64,000 bases of DNA from Opisthorchis felineus (taxonomy: Eukaryota > Platyhelminthes > Trematoda > Opisthorchiida > Opisthorchiidae). A program made the translations under genes and the position numbers. This document shows positions 1-12,300 of the stretch, piece by piece. The DNA is taken from positions 16,690 to 80,689 of the forward strand of contig SJOL01006494.1 of assembly GCA_004794785.1 (NCBI GenBank). The letters run 5' to 3'. The notes below the pieces were generated by a model. That model was not told the origin of the DNA. It was given only the letters and a program-made list of their open reading frames with translations, and made no database searches. Positions within the stretch are counted from its first letter, which is position 1. Each line of letters begins with the position of its first letter.

Positions 1-804
1 TTTGTTTACCTGGGCAGCTGTATAAGTTCCGGTGGACTGGCTGGAGATGAGGTTATTTCTCGAATCGGAAAGGCCAGGGCAGCTTTTGCCAACCTCCGAT
101 ACCTATGGCGCCGACGTGGCGTGAGTTTGTCTGTCAAAGGCAGAGTTTACACTGCGGTGGTGCGATCTATACTGCTTTATGGATCAGAGACGTGGCCCCT
201 ACGCACAGAGGACATACGGAAGATGTCAGTGTTTGACCATCGGTGTCTCCGAAGCATTGGTTGAGTCTGGTGGAACCATCGGATTAGCAATGCTGAGGTA
301 CGTCAGATGGTCCTTGGAAGAAGGTACTCTCCCGCGATAGATGAATTACTCACGCTTCATAGGTTACGCTGGTTAGGACATGTACTCCGCATGTCAGAAG
401 ACCGCCTGCCTCGCAGAGCTCTCTTCGCCCAGCCCTGTACTGAGTGGAAGTGGCCGAGAGGTGGACAGTGTATGACCTGACAACGAAGTACGAAAACACT
501 AACCAGTAAACTTAGTCGGGTGGGCAACTGCCACCTCCCTGGATGGGGACCCCGGGACTCAAATCACCAGTGGTTAATGACAATGGCAGAAATGGCCCAA
601 TCGCGCAGTCAGTGGCGCCCCTGCATCAAAGCTTGCGCCTTCAATGCATAGCTACCCAATCTCTGAACAAACTGCACATGCCTTCGCCTCCAAAGCTGGT
701 TGTACGTTCCACATACCCGTTTTCCGATGATCGAAACTGTAGCAGCTGGAACCAATGTGCCTATAGTACACGGTTTAAAGCTGGTAAATTGAATTGAATT
801 GATT
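1..804 (+). mobile_element. LINE copy 1: 3' part of reverse transcriptase ORF plus tail
   Basis: Frame 1 reads from the window edge to a stop at 649-651, with only two internal stops, TGA at 262-264 and 478-480. It encodes the C-terminal thumb and tail region of an APE-type non-LTR retrotransposon polyprotein. Visible landmarks are YLGSCISSGG, RIGKARAAFANLRYLWR, LLYGSETWPLRTED, CLRSIG, RLRWLGHVLRMSEDRLPRRA and LPGWGPRD. These match the conserved C-terminal blocks of flatworm LINEs (family knowledge). The catalytic domains lie upstream of the window. The 3' end is marked by a short repeat tail of about three TTGAA-like units at 786-804. Its sequence differs clearly from copies 2 and 3, so it is another subfamily. 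Because decay is light, it is the youngest-looking copy here. The clade (RTE or CR1-like) is not resolved. Confidence 0.88.
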
Positions 805-2364
805 CCTTGCAGAGGGTAACAGTAGTCCTTTTTGTAGTGCGCGGCGTAGTGAGCACACGCCACTCGCCAAAGTTCTCTCCGGCTCACATAACATGCGCAA
901 CGTGATTCAAATGCCATTGCCGAACGCTGATAAAGTTTTGTTCATTAAAGGAACCTTTCCAACTCGAAATTAAAGCACTTCAGGCTTCCGTGGACGGTAT
1001 GCTTTACTTAGCTAAACTCACTCTTCTTATTGTTGCCCATCCTCATTCTGGCTGGCCGATTATTTTTCACCTCGGTTATAGCGTGGGAAAACTTTCTTCC
1101 ATGCATCAATGTCCGCCGTTTTACCACGTCTACTTTTTAATCACTTTACTGATGAACCACATGGTGCACACCACAACCGTACATTCTTCTCTGAATAAAA
1201 AAGCTACGTTTTAACCTTGCGAACTGTATGACATTGACATTCCCTTAACGACCAGGTGGAAGACCACCGACACCTTACTTATGGAAGACCAGTAAGTCGG
1301 TATCACACATTTTTCCCAAACTGACATGTGCAATTGGAGTGATACCTTGTCCACGTCTTTGGAAATACGATTTTCTCCTGGTGTGGTCGTTTGTAATACT
1401 AGTGGACAAGTGCAAGTACAAAAAAAACGAAACATTCTGGGTACAACAGGAAAAAGAGACCCAACCGATCCAAGATTACTGCAAATGGAGTAAACACCTG
1501 GTGTTTTCTGTGTTCACGTGCTGTCAGATAAAAAGACTGTTTACATCAAATTTTTGTTTAAATGAGCTAATTTTCGCAATCTTTAAAATACTTCAGCGTT
1601 TCTTCCAGGCGTTATGGCTTAACGCCCATTCACCTGGAAGATAAATACTTTATATTGTTCGTGTTTGAAGGCCATAAAGGTTTGTGTCGTAATATTGGTA
1701 TTTTGATATGAGAAAATCTGAGATTGAATCTTATTATTTGAACAACATTTCGTGCATAATAAAACAGCATACGCATAAGGATGTTCAAGCGATCGCGATG
1801 ACATCCTTCAGATCGCACCAAAACAGACCTGAAACACCAACAGGTCGGTTGTGTTTTGTAGGAACCCTTGTTCTCAGCTACACTGTTAGATTTCTCTTTA
1901 GTGAAATCGTAAAGTGGCGAAGGAATTTTTCACATGCTGAACACAAGATAAGTCAAAAATAATCCGAACAGCAATGAAATGTTATGACTTGAGTCTCCCC
2001 AACTTTCGGCAGCATTTTTATCTACATCTTCTCAGAAGTAACATGTTTCTTCGTTTTTCTGTAATCCTGCAGTGGTAGGTATTGCTTAAATCGGTTGTTT
2101 ATCTAGGGAGCATTAAATTGCTACATTTACCAGTGTCTTATGTAGTGAGTGAATGATAAGTCCCCCGGCGCAAAAATTTCGTTGGTCTCTATGGTCTAGC
2201 AAACTTTCACTTATGAGTTGTTGTGCTCGAATTTAGGTTTGCTCGGACGCATCAGTCACCGATAACCCCAAGGAAAATCACTTGTTAATTGCCTGAAAAA
2301 TAGTTTGGGGAGAAGATGCAGCATGTGAAAACGGAATGAGTGCGATTCAAGTTCTTTGTTTTCA
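805..2364. other. Intergenic, no gene seen
   Basis: Short chance ORFs only, on both strands, none with a recognisable motif. I see no splice-framed coding segment and no clear repeat. Confidence 0.5.
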
Positions 2365-2700
2365 TAAAGGAAACTACTCACAAGTTTGCTGAGAACTCTT
2401 CGACAGCCCACTATCGGTTTCGCCCTTCTTGGGGCTTATCAGGTAGGCGCAGTCCCCGTGTTTTCGTCAGCCTTATGTTCGACCTGAACCCAAATTTGAC
2501 ATATCTCGTCAAATACATTCATTTGGATATCAACTAGGTTTTCACGGAAGGTTCAGCTGAATCTCTCGTTTATGATATACATCAACTGAATGTGCTGCGC
2601 AAAGGCCGCCTCGTGTTTCAGTTGGTAGAGTATTCGAGATATCGCAGTATACTTTCACAAAGGAAACTACTCACAAGCTTACTGAAAACTCTTCAAGTAG
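2365..2700 (+). repeat. Modular dispersed repeat, one unit plus start of a second
   Basis: The block AGGAAACTACTCACAAG followed by a CTGAGAACTCTTC-like stretch begins at about 2367 and recurs at about 2657. This gives a head-to-tail pair with a period near 290 bases. Between them the unit contains the motif CTTGGGGCTTATCAGGTAGG (about 2428-2450), an X module (near 2512-2578: AATACATTCATTTG, then TCAGCTGAATCTCTCG) and a module starting GAATGTGCTGCGCAAAGG (about 2588). The same modules recur at 9.3, 28.4, 30.3-31.0, 40.3 and 57.3 kb. No ORF is conserved among copies, so this is probably a non-autonomous element. Confidence 0.7.
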
Positions 2701-2865
2701 AACATAAGCATGAGGAACACTCGGCGACTGCACCTACCTGATGAGCCCCAAGGTGGACGAAACCGGTCGTGAAATGTCGAATATCATAAACGAGAAAATC
2801 TAGCTGAGCCTCCAAAGAAAACCCAATTGGTGTGCAAATGAGTGTATTTGTCAAGTTCTTCGTTC
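2701..2865 (-). repeat. Modular dispersed repeat, inverted copy
   Basis: On the minus strand this reads the X module (AATACACTCATTTGCACACC, then TCTCGTTTATGATATTCG), then ACGACCGGTTTCGTCC and CTTGGGGCTCATCAGGTAGG. It abuts the plus-strand unit ending near 2697, so the two are arranged tail to tail. A 76-codon minus-strand ORF crosses it but is only a reading of the repeat. Confidence 0.7.
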
Positions 2866-2869
2866 TTCT

Positions 2870-5800
2870 GCATGCAAGCACGTCTGGATTTACGGTGCAC
2901 TCAAATGAATCATTCATGTACAATGGGAAACGTGGGGAGAATTAACCGTAGTGAAATTCAGGGGACCGAATATCGCTAACAACCCTACATATAATTTTCA
3001 CCCCCCCCCCATGCGAAAGACAACACAATGGTAATTATAGGATCGAGCCGATTATTGGTAGCACCCGAGTGCACGGATTCGGCCAGAATTTTTCTTTCTC
3101 AGTAATTTAAACCGCTTTCATCCGGCAGTCCTCCCAGAACTACATCCAAGAATTTGGTCACTATCGCCATCTCTAACTTTTGTTGCTGCAGAAACAAGTC
3201 GTCGAAGATAGCAATTGCAAAAATTAAATTCACTGTAATATTGCAACAGAGTACCGAAAGGTATATTGACCAAACATCATGGAATATAGCAAAATGGTAC
3301 GCCAATAGCGTGTGAATGCGTCCCCAGCAGAATTGTCGTACCATTTCGTTGTCATGCGTTTATTATGCGCCACTTTATTGCAAATCGTTTCTCACTTTAC
3401 GAACGTAACACCCAAGGTCTCAAATGTTTGGCGTAAACTGACATTACTCTGCATGGCGAAATCCAAAACTGAAGTGTCCTAGTCCTCTTGGTGCGTTTAT
3501 AAATAAGTGAAATATCCAACATTAACCAAGCACCACTTGACTTCGTGGTTAAAGTAGTTAGTCGTATTTTAGCGAAAAAACAGCACTGTACGATAGAGTG
3601 ATTTTAGTGTCCTCACTTTCGATGCCCAGGCGTCGAGCTGTAATAAAGGTAAAATTTGAGTCTGGTGCTTCTGTTAGGATACGCTTCGAAAAAGAAAACC
3701 GCTACTAGTTTCAGAATGAAAGGCCTCAGCTAGCTCACTACCACTTTCGCTTTCTTATTTGATCGGAAATTCTGACACTGTTAAACGGATTGAGATAGTC
3801 TTAGAATACTCCAAAATGTCGCCACAAAATACCCAGGTAAACTGTGAGATTCTTCTCCTTCCATGTAGATAACCTGTGGTATTGCAAAAAAGTAAGCGCA
3901 TCACAAGTCTTCAACTGAAAGAATAATTTTGGAAAAAAGCATTTTTATCCTTCTTGTTACTTGCCCCAACCCAACTTTTTCTATACCTGCTGGGGAGTTC
4001 AAAGGACAGAAGATCTTGAGTTGTGTCAACCAGTTAAGGAACCAGTAAAACTTTCATGCAACGGAGGTTCAATATTTTGGGATATTATGACTTTTTAATT
4101 ACTGATGGAAGACTAAGCCCTTCCAAATCAGCCTCTCGAGCTATACTGTGTGTCGCGAAATAGTAAAAAAAGGCAAAATTAACACTGCCCAAATTTTTCG
4201 GGTAATCCCCGTTAGAATTGATAGACCCCGCACATTCAAATAATGACAGAACGCTTTTCAGTTTCAACGGATAACTCCTATGGGATCAACGGTCATTTTA
4301 CCATGGATAGTTATTAAAAACAGCTGGAATTCCGATTTCCATGACTCGCCATTTTACAAAAAGAGCAACAAAAAGACGATCAAGCAAACGAGTGCTGGCT
4401 TCTGTCAACAAGGAAGGATAAGTATATTTTATGAAATCTGAATTGATTTCGCTGCGTGCAGTTGACTGTGGCTAACTATCTCGTTCTTCAACTCTGCATT
4501 CTGTTTTTGCCGAACACTAGTTACTGTTTTTCAGCTTTGCACACTAGCAACACACTCCGTCACCCTGACATAATTCCGTTTATTCTGAACTCCAATTTTT
4601 TTACGAAGCTGCTAGCGATACAAAAATTCTGATGAAAACGTCGTGATGTAATGCAATACTAATGTGGCAATGTACTATAACAATGCAGCAATAAAACAAT
4701 ATAACGATATGATTTAAAGTATAATATATATAATGTATACCGTAGTATAAAATACCATGCTATAATATACTACAATCGAATAGAAAAACAATACAGCAAT
4801 CATACAACCATATATAGCGACACAAAAATGACGCGATTCTAAACAGTATGAATATACGAACAACACGAAACTGAATATCCTGCGGTGAAAAAGATCGCGC
4901 AGCACCACCAGGACATTGAACCTTCCAACAGCAAAAAATTACTACCTTGCGGACCCCTTGATATAGTGCACATGAAGTTCCATAAGAGCAAGGTACTAAA
5001 AAGGCTCTAAGAGACGGCCTGGTAACCACTAGATGATGTAAGTTGAGGTAAAATTTGCCACTTTGGATACGCCGCTGATTCCCGTTAGGAAGTATAGTAC
5101 TGGCGTAACAGAAGACCAATAATCGGAACATATGTTAGGTACCACTGCGCCTCACGCCGGCCTTGTGGAAAGTGTTGCACGCCTTCAATCCGAAAACGGC
5201 TAAAGGCTCAGAGGTTTGCTTACTTGTAAGTAGTTAGGAAAATTACGTGTTTCCGCAGGAAACCTGTTTCCTATTGATTCTTGCCTCGTCGAATGACGAA
5301 AACTAAGAAATATCCTATAGATTACAAAATAACTTCTCGATAACATCTGGATGCTTTGTAAGAACCTCTGTGAGGGAACTACCTCGCAGCTGCGGAAGAA
5401 CACCGCCTTAAGAAATGAAATGTTTTTCACAAATTACACGCAACTCTGCCCGACAGTCAAGCCGCAGTGTTTTTGGTGCACACTCAGCTACATTACACAC
5501 TATTTGCAGTCACACAGATTAGCTCATCTCTATACATAGAGTAGCTGTTTAGTGAAGAAAGCAAGAAAGTTCCTTTTTCGGATCATACTATATTTTGGAT
5601 GCATTTGTTTCTGCTCGTTTTCGTAAAAAACCGCTGACTGCATGGTCGAAGCGTAGAATCTCAGCGTCATTGTTTCGTCGGGTGAATAACGCAGGTGATT
5701 CCCAACAAAGGTGACATACCTCTTGCGTGTTTCTTGGTTTTTCACTACAGACTGATTTCCATTTCAGAGTGGGAATTCTACTGAAATAATTTAAACCAAT

Positions 5801-6330
5801 TTAAGCACCGATTTTGCACAACTGACGCGGTCGTTTCTCGCCTAAAAGCTATCAAAGGATAAACATTTTCCCCCGTTTCCCATCGCTTTTCTCCTTTTTA
5901 TGGTCATCAGAAAGTCAGAAGACATAAGTTACAAGATGCTACTATTTCGAATTACAAGTCAATGGTACAAAATTTATGGGCAACGGACCTTGGAATGCCG
6001 AGGCATCTACATCCGACAATATATTACTCTGAGGAAAAGGGTTGTTCAGGTTCTGTTGCGTCAAAGTTGGATAAATTTAGGTAAGCAGTTTACGCGTCTG
6101 ATTTAGGCTTTTGTGCTTTTATGAAGACTGCTGCACGGAAAGCTGACAGTTTTGTGTTTCGACTGCGTAAAACTGTGGTGTCAGCCAGGCGGCCTATTGT
6201 AATTAAATGAAATGAAATGAATGGAGTTCCAAGTTATTCAGCTATCGTAGTCAGAAATATTCAAATACCGTTCCTAAAAACAAAATATCTACTAAAAACA
6301 ATAGTACCTACTAAAATAATAATAAAATAA
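2870..6330. other. Intergenic, no gene seen
   Basis: It contains a run of ten C at 3001-3010 and an AT-rich patch with TATA-type quasi-repeats at about 4660-4790. At 6195-6222 there is an ATGAA-type short tail (AAATGAAATGAAATGAATGG) that could be the 3' tail of a retroposed sequence lying upstream of it. I could not recognise that upstream sequence. ORFs here are short and unconvincing. Confidence 0.45.
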
Positions 6331-6334
6331 AATA

Positions 6335-6367
6335 TTAAATAATAATAATAATAATAATAATAATACT
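6335..6367. repeat. AAT microsatellite
   Basis: An uninterrupted run of about nine AAT units inside an A/T-rich stretch starting near 6300. Confidence 0.9.
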
Positions 6368-6369
6368 AA

Positions 6370-9270
6370 TAAAAAGTCTTCCCAGTCCATAATTATAAAC
6401 AGAAATGTCCGTTCGAAAGTGTCACATAGTGTGTTCAGTTCACGTTTCTTTTTCTTTTTCCCACTAGGCTGTCTGCTTGTCGTTCACTGATAACGAGCAA
6501 GTTATGAATAATTGATGAGGAGGTTGCTCATTTGGGATGTCGCAGCTTTTTCCTACGAATTAATGTCGAACAATAATGTGTGTTTGGTTCCTGAAAGCAG
6601 TCAGCAACCGAGTAACTCTGATTGGTACGATCCGACACAGCGTAGCAGGTCATCGATCGCGCTACGGATCAGCTAGCAAGTCGTTTTTCTCAAAAAAGAG
6701 GCTATCATTTATAGCGTTTTTGTTAGCATTCACAAACCATTGTCCCCTGTTGTTCGTCTAAAAAAATGTAGGATTAATTTGAGTCTTGTTAACCAGTGAT
6801 TCAATGACACCATTCGTCCACTGTCAACCAAAAATTAGACGCGCTCAGCGAAAATAATTTTCAACAAGCAGTTCCTAGAGTATACCCCTATTCTCATCAA
6901 CACCCACTTTCTGTGAGACTGCAGAGGTCTCGGATTGCTTTTCGGAAGAAGTGTCTGTGAACGCTGAATATTTAGGATATCCATAACTAGAGATGGAAGT
7001 TTGTTTGAGATGGTAGGAATTAAAACATTCCTTTTCAACAATAATACATGCCACTTGGATAACGGACAGCCGAGCGCAGTCGTTGGCATCAAAATTCCAT
7101 TTTTTGAAATAACGGGGAACAATGAAATTCCCCATCCTGACCTGTGCCAGTGCAAACACGTTGCTGAGCTCAGGTAGTCTAAAGTGCACAGAGTAGTTCC
7201 AATCTAGCAGGGTCATCGAATAGCCTCTGCCTAATTTGTCATTTAAATGACGGAGGAATTATTGTTAGCATTACCGTTATTATTATGCTTATTATTATGA
7301 TTATTATTATTATTATCCTGACCAGAATTAACGGCCATTAGCAAGAAAAGAAGGACTAAGGCAAAATTAAGAATCTGTTCAGGCGAACAACCTAGGAGCA
7401 TCCAAAACGGACTTGGAGACAATTATTTAATATCCTTCTCTTCTTCTTGTAACGGTAAGAATTTTTTTGTTCGGACATTTTATATGACATCTGTGTTGCA
7501 AAGTTTTCGGCAGTCTCTTATTATACGGTGACATCGGAAAACATGTGAATTAAACAAGCGAAGGTGCACAACTCTCATTTTCTAATAAATTTTGTCGTTG
7601 CTATAGCTTCCTCAGGTTTCATTTGGACTATGACTATTTCAAGCAGTTTGTCTCTCTGACCCAGCAGAACCCCTTATTCCAAATTCATTCGTGTGATGGA
7701 TCGTTTGAAAATCTTCATAGGTTTCCACTTTGGACTCCCTGATAGCTGGTATTTACAGACTGAATAATTCGTCCGATTTTATAAGCTAAAATATAGTAAT
7801 ATTACTACAAGTCAATATGTTAATAACACACGAGTTGGCCGTTATCAGCTTTGTTTATTATTTGGGTTTCGCGCGTTTGTACACACTGCCAACAACTTGT
7901 TTGTCATTGGTCTTTTTGGGCAATTTGCATTTGGGATAAACACTGTCAGTCAAATATTTATCAGTTAAATATGCGCTAATGCTATCAACTAGCGAATGAG
8001 ACTGTAATAGGCCGATATGTTTCAATGAGCAAAAACAAGTGATTGGCGTATGGAAGTTTGAACAACCGCTAAAAATACTCAAAGTTAGAAAATACCAACT
8101 GCAAATTTTATATGCCTCTGTTTGTGAATTTTCCGTGATTTGTTGAGTCTTCATGGCTTTTCCCCTCTCCGTAATTGGGGACAGGTAATTCTCCATTTTA
8201 AAATAGCACAAAGTCAATCCAGAAAGAATTCACAGAAAATTGGGTTGCCACCCAATTTACCCGATTCCATAAGAGCAGCGACCCAAAGAAGAATGACAAT
8301 TATGGTTTTAAAATGACTTCAGCTAGTAGAAGGCTTCGAAGGATATTTGGTTGCCTCAAAGCGTCGCGATAAAATATTTAGAATGGCACGACGCATGTCC
8401 TTGTTAGCCGTTAAATGACCTCCTTCTTCTGTTTCAAGTGATAATCAAGTCGGATAGGCATGACCAAAGAGTCCGGTAACACAAATATAGCCAATACATT
8501 TATGAGTACTTTTACTACTCAGTGACATAATACGCACATCAAGTGTAAAATTTACGAATTGCTCATTCAAAACCCAAATTTTGAAGTGACCGGACAGGCC
8601 TGAGTAGAACCAGCAAAATATCTTAAAATAGCCTGGCTGGTATGGTCACTCTCTCGTCCATATACAGATGACAACCGACGATAGCGCTAATCGCCAAACG
8701 AATTCACAGTTGCATAGGCTTTAGGCTGCAGAATTACTGCTTCCTACCTGTCCCTAGGCTTCACAGGCTGAGAGAAACGTTGATGGAGAATCCTTGCACT
8801 GGTTTTAAACCGTCCGAATCATCTCGATTAACCAGCAAGAGATCCAGGAAAAGAGTCAAACTTCAGTTAGCTTTTCGCCATAGATATTCTTAAAATAGCA
8901 GAACCATTGCTATTGAAACGTACAGTTAGAGGAATTGAATAGAGTGCCAAAACTATGAAGAGCGGCCCTTGCACAAAACGCGCTAGGTCTGTGGGATAGC
9001 ATGATCTACATTAAGGCATGCAGCTCGCCGTAGGCTGAACAAACTAGTGTAGCAAAACAACACAGTAACATTTCTCCATGCCAAAGTGTTAGGAAATGTA
9101 GCAGTACGTTGCCAGTCTGCGTAACTTAGAATGTAGGTTCCTACCTGATTAAGGAAAGTACCTGGATTTGTATTCCCTCGGAATAGTGGGAAATGCGATC
9201 CTTTGTTTAATTACACGTTCCTGCAAATAAAATTTTGGAATAGTAAAGGCAAGATGGGCACTGAAAAAAA
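6370..9270. other. Intergenic, no gene seen
   Basis: Only short ORFs. The longest, 119 codons on the minus strand at 7858-8217, shows no domain pattern, no splice framing and a low-complexity cysteine/serine mix. An ATT/TTA-rich patch lies at 7276-7316. Confidence 0.45.
7276..7316. repeat. Imperfect TTA/ATT microsatellite
   Basis: Two runs of TTATTATTA-type trinucleotides interrupted by G or GC. Confidence 0.8.
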
Positions 9271-9274
9271 CGAC

Positions 9275-9370
9275 ATGAGATGAAACATCACAAACGAGAG
9301 ATTCAGCTGGGTTCCAGGTGAGTCTCTCGCAAAACCAAATTTGTTTGCAGATGAGTGTATTTCGACATGA
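9275..9370 (-). repeat. Modular dispersed repeat, X module
   Basis: On the minus strand it reads AAATACACTCATCTGCAAAC, GGTTTTGCGAGAGACTCACC, then CAGCTGAATCTCTCGTTTG. This is the X module seen at 2.5, 2.8, 30.3, 30.5 and 40.3 kb. The centre is partly self-complementary (CGAGAGA against TCTCTCG). Confidence 0.7.
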
Positions 9371-9379
9371 GATGTACTT

Positions 9380-12300
9380 TTTGCATCAGTGGGATCAATA
9401 AAATTTCAGCATTAGACTAGTTTTCATCAGTATCTGATTTCGTCTTCCAAATGTTTGCGCCAATTGTACACACGAAAGGTAGAACTGTCGCATTTCTCAG
9501 TAAGTAAAAAACAAGCATAAATGGTAGTTCCGTCGTTTCCCTCATTTTCGTAAGTGTCTTTGATGATCATTCATAGGACAATACAGTGCATTTTAGAAGC
9601 GCAAATAATCCAATAGCCTATAGTCTCTTTTTCCGATCGAAATGCTGTTGAAAATGCAACGTCGATGTCGATGTCATAGATGAATTTGTAAAGCTTCACA
9701 TTAATCCGATTAAGCAGCATGCTGGATTAGTGTAAACGGATAGGTCTGGGCACAAGCTAAGGAGTCAGATTTTCATTGGTGGGCAAGACGAGACCCGCCA
9801 ACAAGCTGCCGTGAATTGCTAAGAATCGGCAGAAACCTGAGTCTTGGGTATCCGTTCATTATCATCTTTGTGTCCTTGAGATGATCGGAGTTGCACAGCT
9901 TGATTAACGTTGACTTCAACTTTGAATATAGGCCTTCACATCTGGCTTCCGGTGCTAAAGCACATTTAATTCTACCAGACACGTCAAAGCGCCTATTCGC
10001 GCTTAGCCTTCAAAGCTTACGGCACTGAACGGAATGCATATAGGAACCAGTGAAAGCCTCGAACCATTCGAGCAGTCTATCCTTCCTGAATTTGCTAAGG
10101 CTCTCACCGGAGATGCTGATGAGTTCAAGTCAACCAGTCCATATTTGTGTTCGGGCCAATCGGACACCTAAAACCCACGGCTCCTGTCGAACACGGTGGT
10201 TGGAACCTATTTTGTTGGAGCAAAGTTTTTTCTCAAGAAAACGCCATCCAATTCAAAATAAGCATCCGCTTGAGAAGAACAAGAGCTCTGCTTTCTCTCA
10301 AGTACCGACCACATTTTGGAGCGGTTTTTCGTACACCCAAGCAACATTTTCTCGGGGGCTACCACTGCGCGAAATAATATGAAAAATTTAGAGTCGATAG
10401 TGTTCAAACTATCATTTTTCGCTGCAACGGTCCCATCGTATTATCCTCTTTATGTGAAGAAGCTGGGCATACAACCCAATACGCGTGATACAACATTTTT
10501 GGTTGAATTATGGAATGACTGTTCCGTCCCCTCTTCTCCTGAAATGACACTTGTGGTTCTGGATGATAACTCCGGAAAATAAAGAGGATAAGTCGAACTG
10601 TTTTTACTTATGTTTGTCTGCAGCAGATACACTGAGTTGCTTTTAACAGGATTCAATATCTTCTGATAGTCTTCTCACCAAGTAGCAATCAAAAACTACT
10701 CTTGGACCAGGAAAATGAAAGAGGTCGGATAACCGCCTCACTGGCTTGGTATATCATCAACATCCTGCCAAAGGGCGACTGGTTGATTGACTGAAAATGG
10801 AAGACATAGGTGCATCATAAATAGTTACTCAGCTAAAACTGTGGATTAGAGATAGATGCCGGAAGTAGAATGTATATGCATTCAATTGCGGGGACTCCTA
10901 AAAATCGACGGGAATTGCGTACCAACCATTCCATCTCTTTTCTTGAATTTTGGAAATGCCTTAATTTAAACTGGAGCAATGCCTGCCCTGACTATGAATT
11001 TGAGCATTTCGTTTGTTCAGAAATCATTATTTATCCGGTTCTAATCAAAACATTGTCCTTTTTCTTGATAAAACATCACCCATGTGGTTGCTGAAAATTT
11101 GTAAACAGCCTGCGACTGGTTGCGTTTTAATCAGATTAGCGCTGTGCTCGATTTTTGTCAAGTTTATGTTCTACTTGAATCTTGTCTTGTTTTGAGCATA
11201 AATGAATGTCGGCTAATTAGGGATGAACACCTCAGGAACTTGATATAATTTGACTGACAGAACGGGTTGATTTTGACTTCCTTCGTCCGTGAACAATCTA
11301 TGCTCCCTAGTCCGGAACATCCTTGGGTGGTCCTTCACTGAAACTCAGTGATCCGGAAAACAGACCATTTGTCTGTCCGGTTGACCATGACGGAAGGTTG
11401 TATGGTGATTAGTTGGGCACGCCCTGCTGTTCGCGTTTGTATGGTAAGATCACTTGTTGATCGATGAACCCAGTAAAAATACTGTTGTTCTCTTGACGGG
11501 ACACACTAATCATAAAAGTGGTGTGAATTTGTTCCATTACCCCTGATAATAAGCCTGGCGAGATCTACCCGACTAAAACTAAAAATATTCTGTGCAAAAA
11601 GTGTTTGAAAACCCTATTTGAACTTGAAATATTTACAAAATATCCGGTGCTGCTCAACGAAGTAAATAACCTGATGTTATTTCGCCTTTTGATTTTCCAT
11701 ATTGATGGACACTGTCGAATCTACTTACAGTGTCAGACCATCCCATATAAAAAATCTGAGGCATTTTAACTAAGCAGCCAATTTTCTCTAAGCTCCCAAT
11801 TTGGAACGGAAATTACTTTGGCTGAATTGTCCATGTTGCTATGTGGAGGCATGACGGCAGGCAAAAGTCTCCCATCGACGAGCTGCTTTGAGTGTGCAAC
11901 GCCAAACTGCTTGGAAGCTAATTGCCAAGCTCTGTGGACAGATCAACGGCCACTGGATAAACCACCAGTAAAAGCATCCAAGCCACCAATATTACGACAC
12001 GTTGACACCCAATTCGGTCGTTGCACGCTCAAAACAGCACGTTGATTGGGGACTTTCGCCTACCGGCAAGCCTCAACACAACAACAGCTATACTTCCTCC
12101 ACAAATTTTTGCGAAAATGCATCCTTCTTCGTAGCGTAACCCATCAGCCACCACTGAATCACCCACAAGCTTGGCCCAAGCCAGAACAAAGAAAGAACCT
12201 GCATTCACGGAAGCGTAGTACTCCGCTGAAAAACCCATCAACACGTATATTTAAATTGACCCGGTCTATCGAACACTGAAAGCAAAAGAACTACAGAACG

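Noticed and set aside
7858..8217. 119-codon minus-strand ORF
   Set aside because: No motif, no homologous pattern that I know and no splice context; treated as chance.
9720..9985. Small imperfect hairpin (about 9698-9735) and a 69-codon minus-strand ORF
   Set aside because: Ten-base imperfect pairing and a short frame without motif; both can arise by chance.
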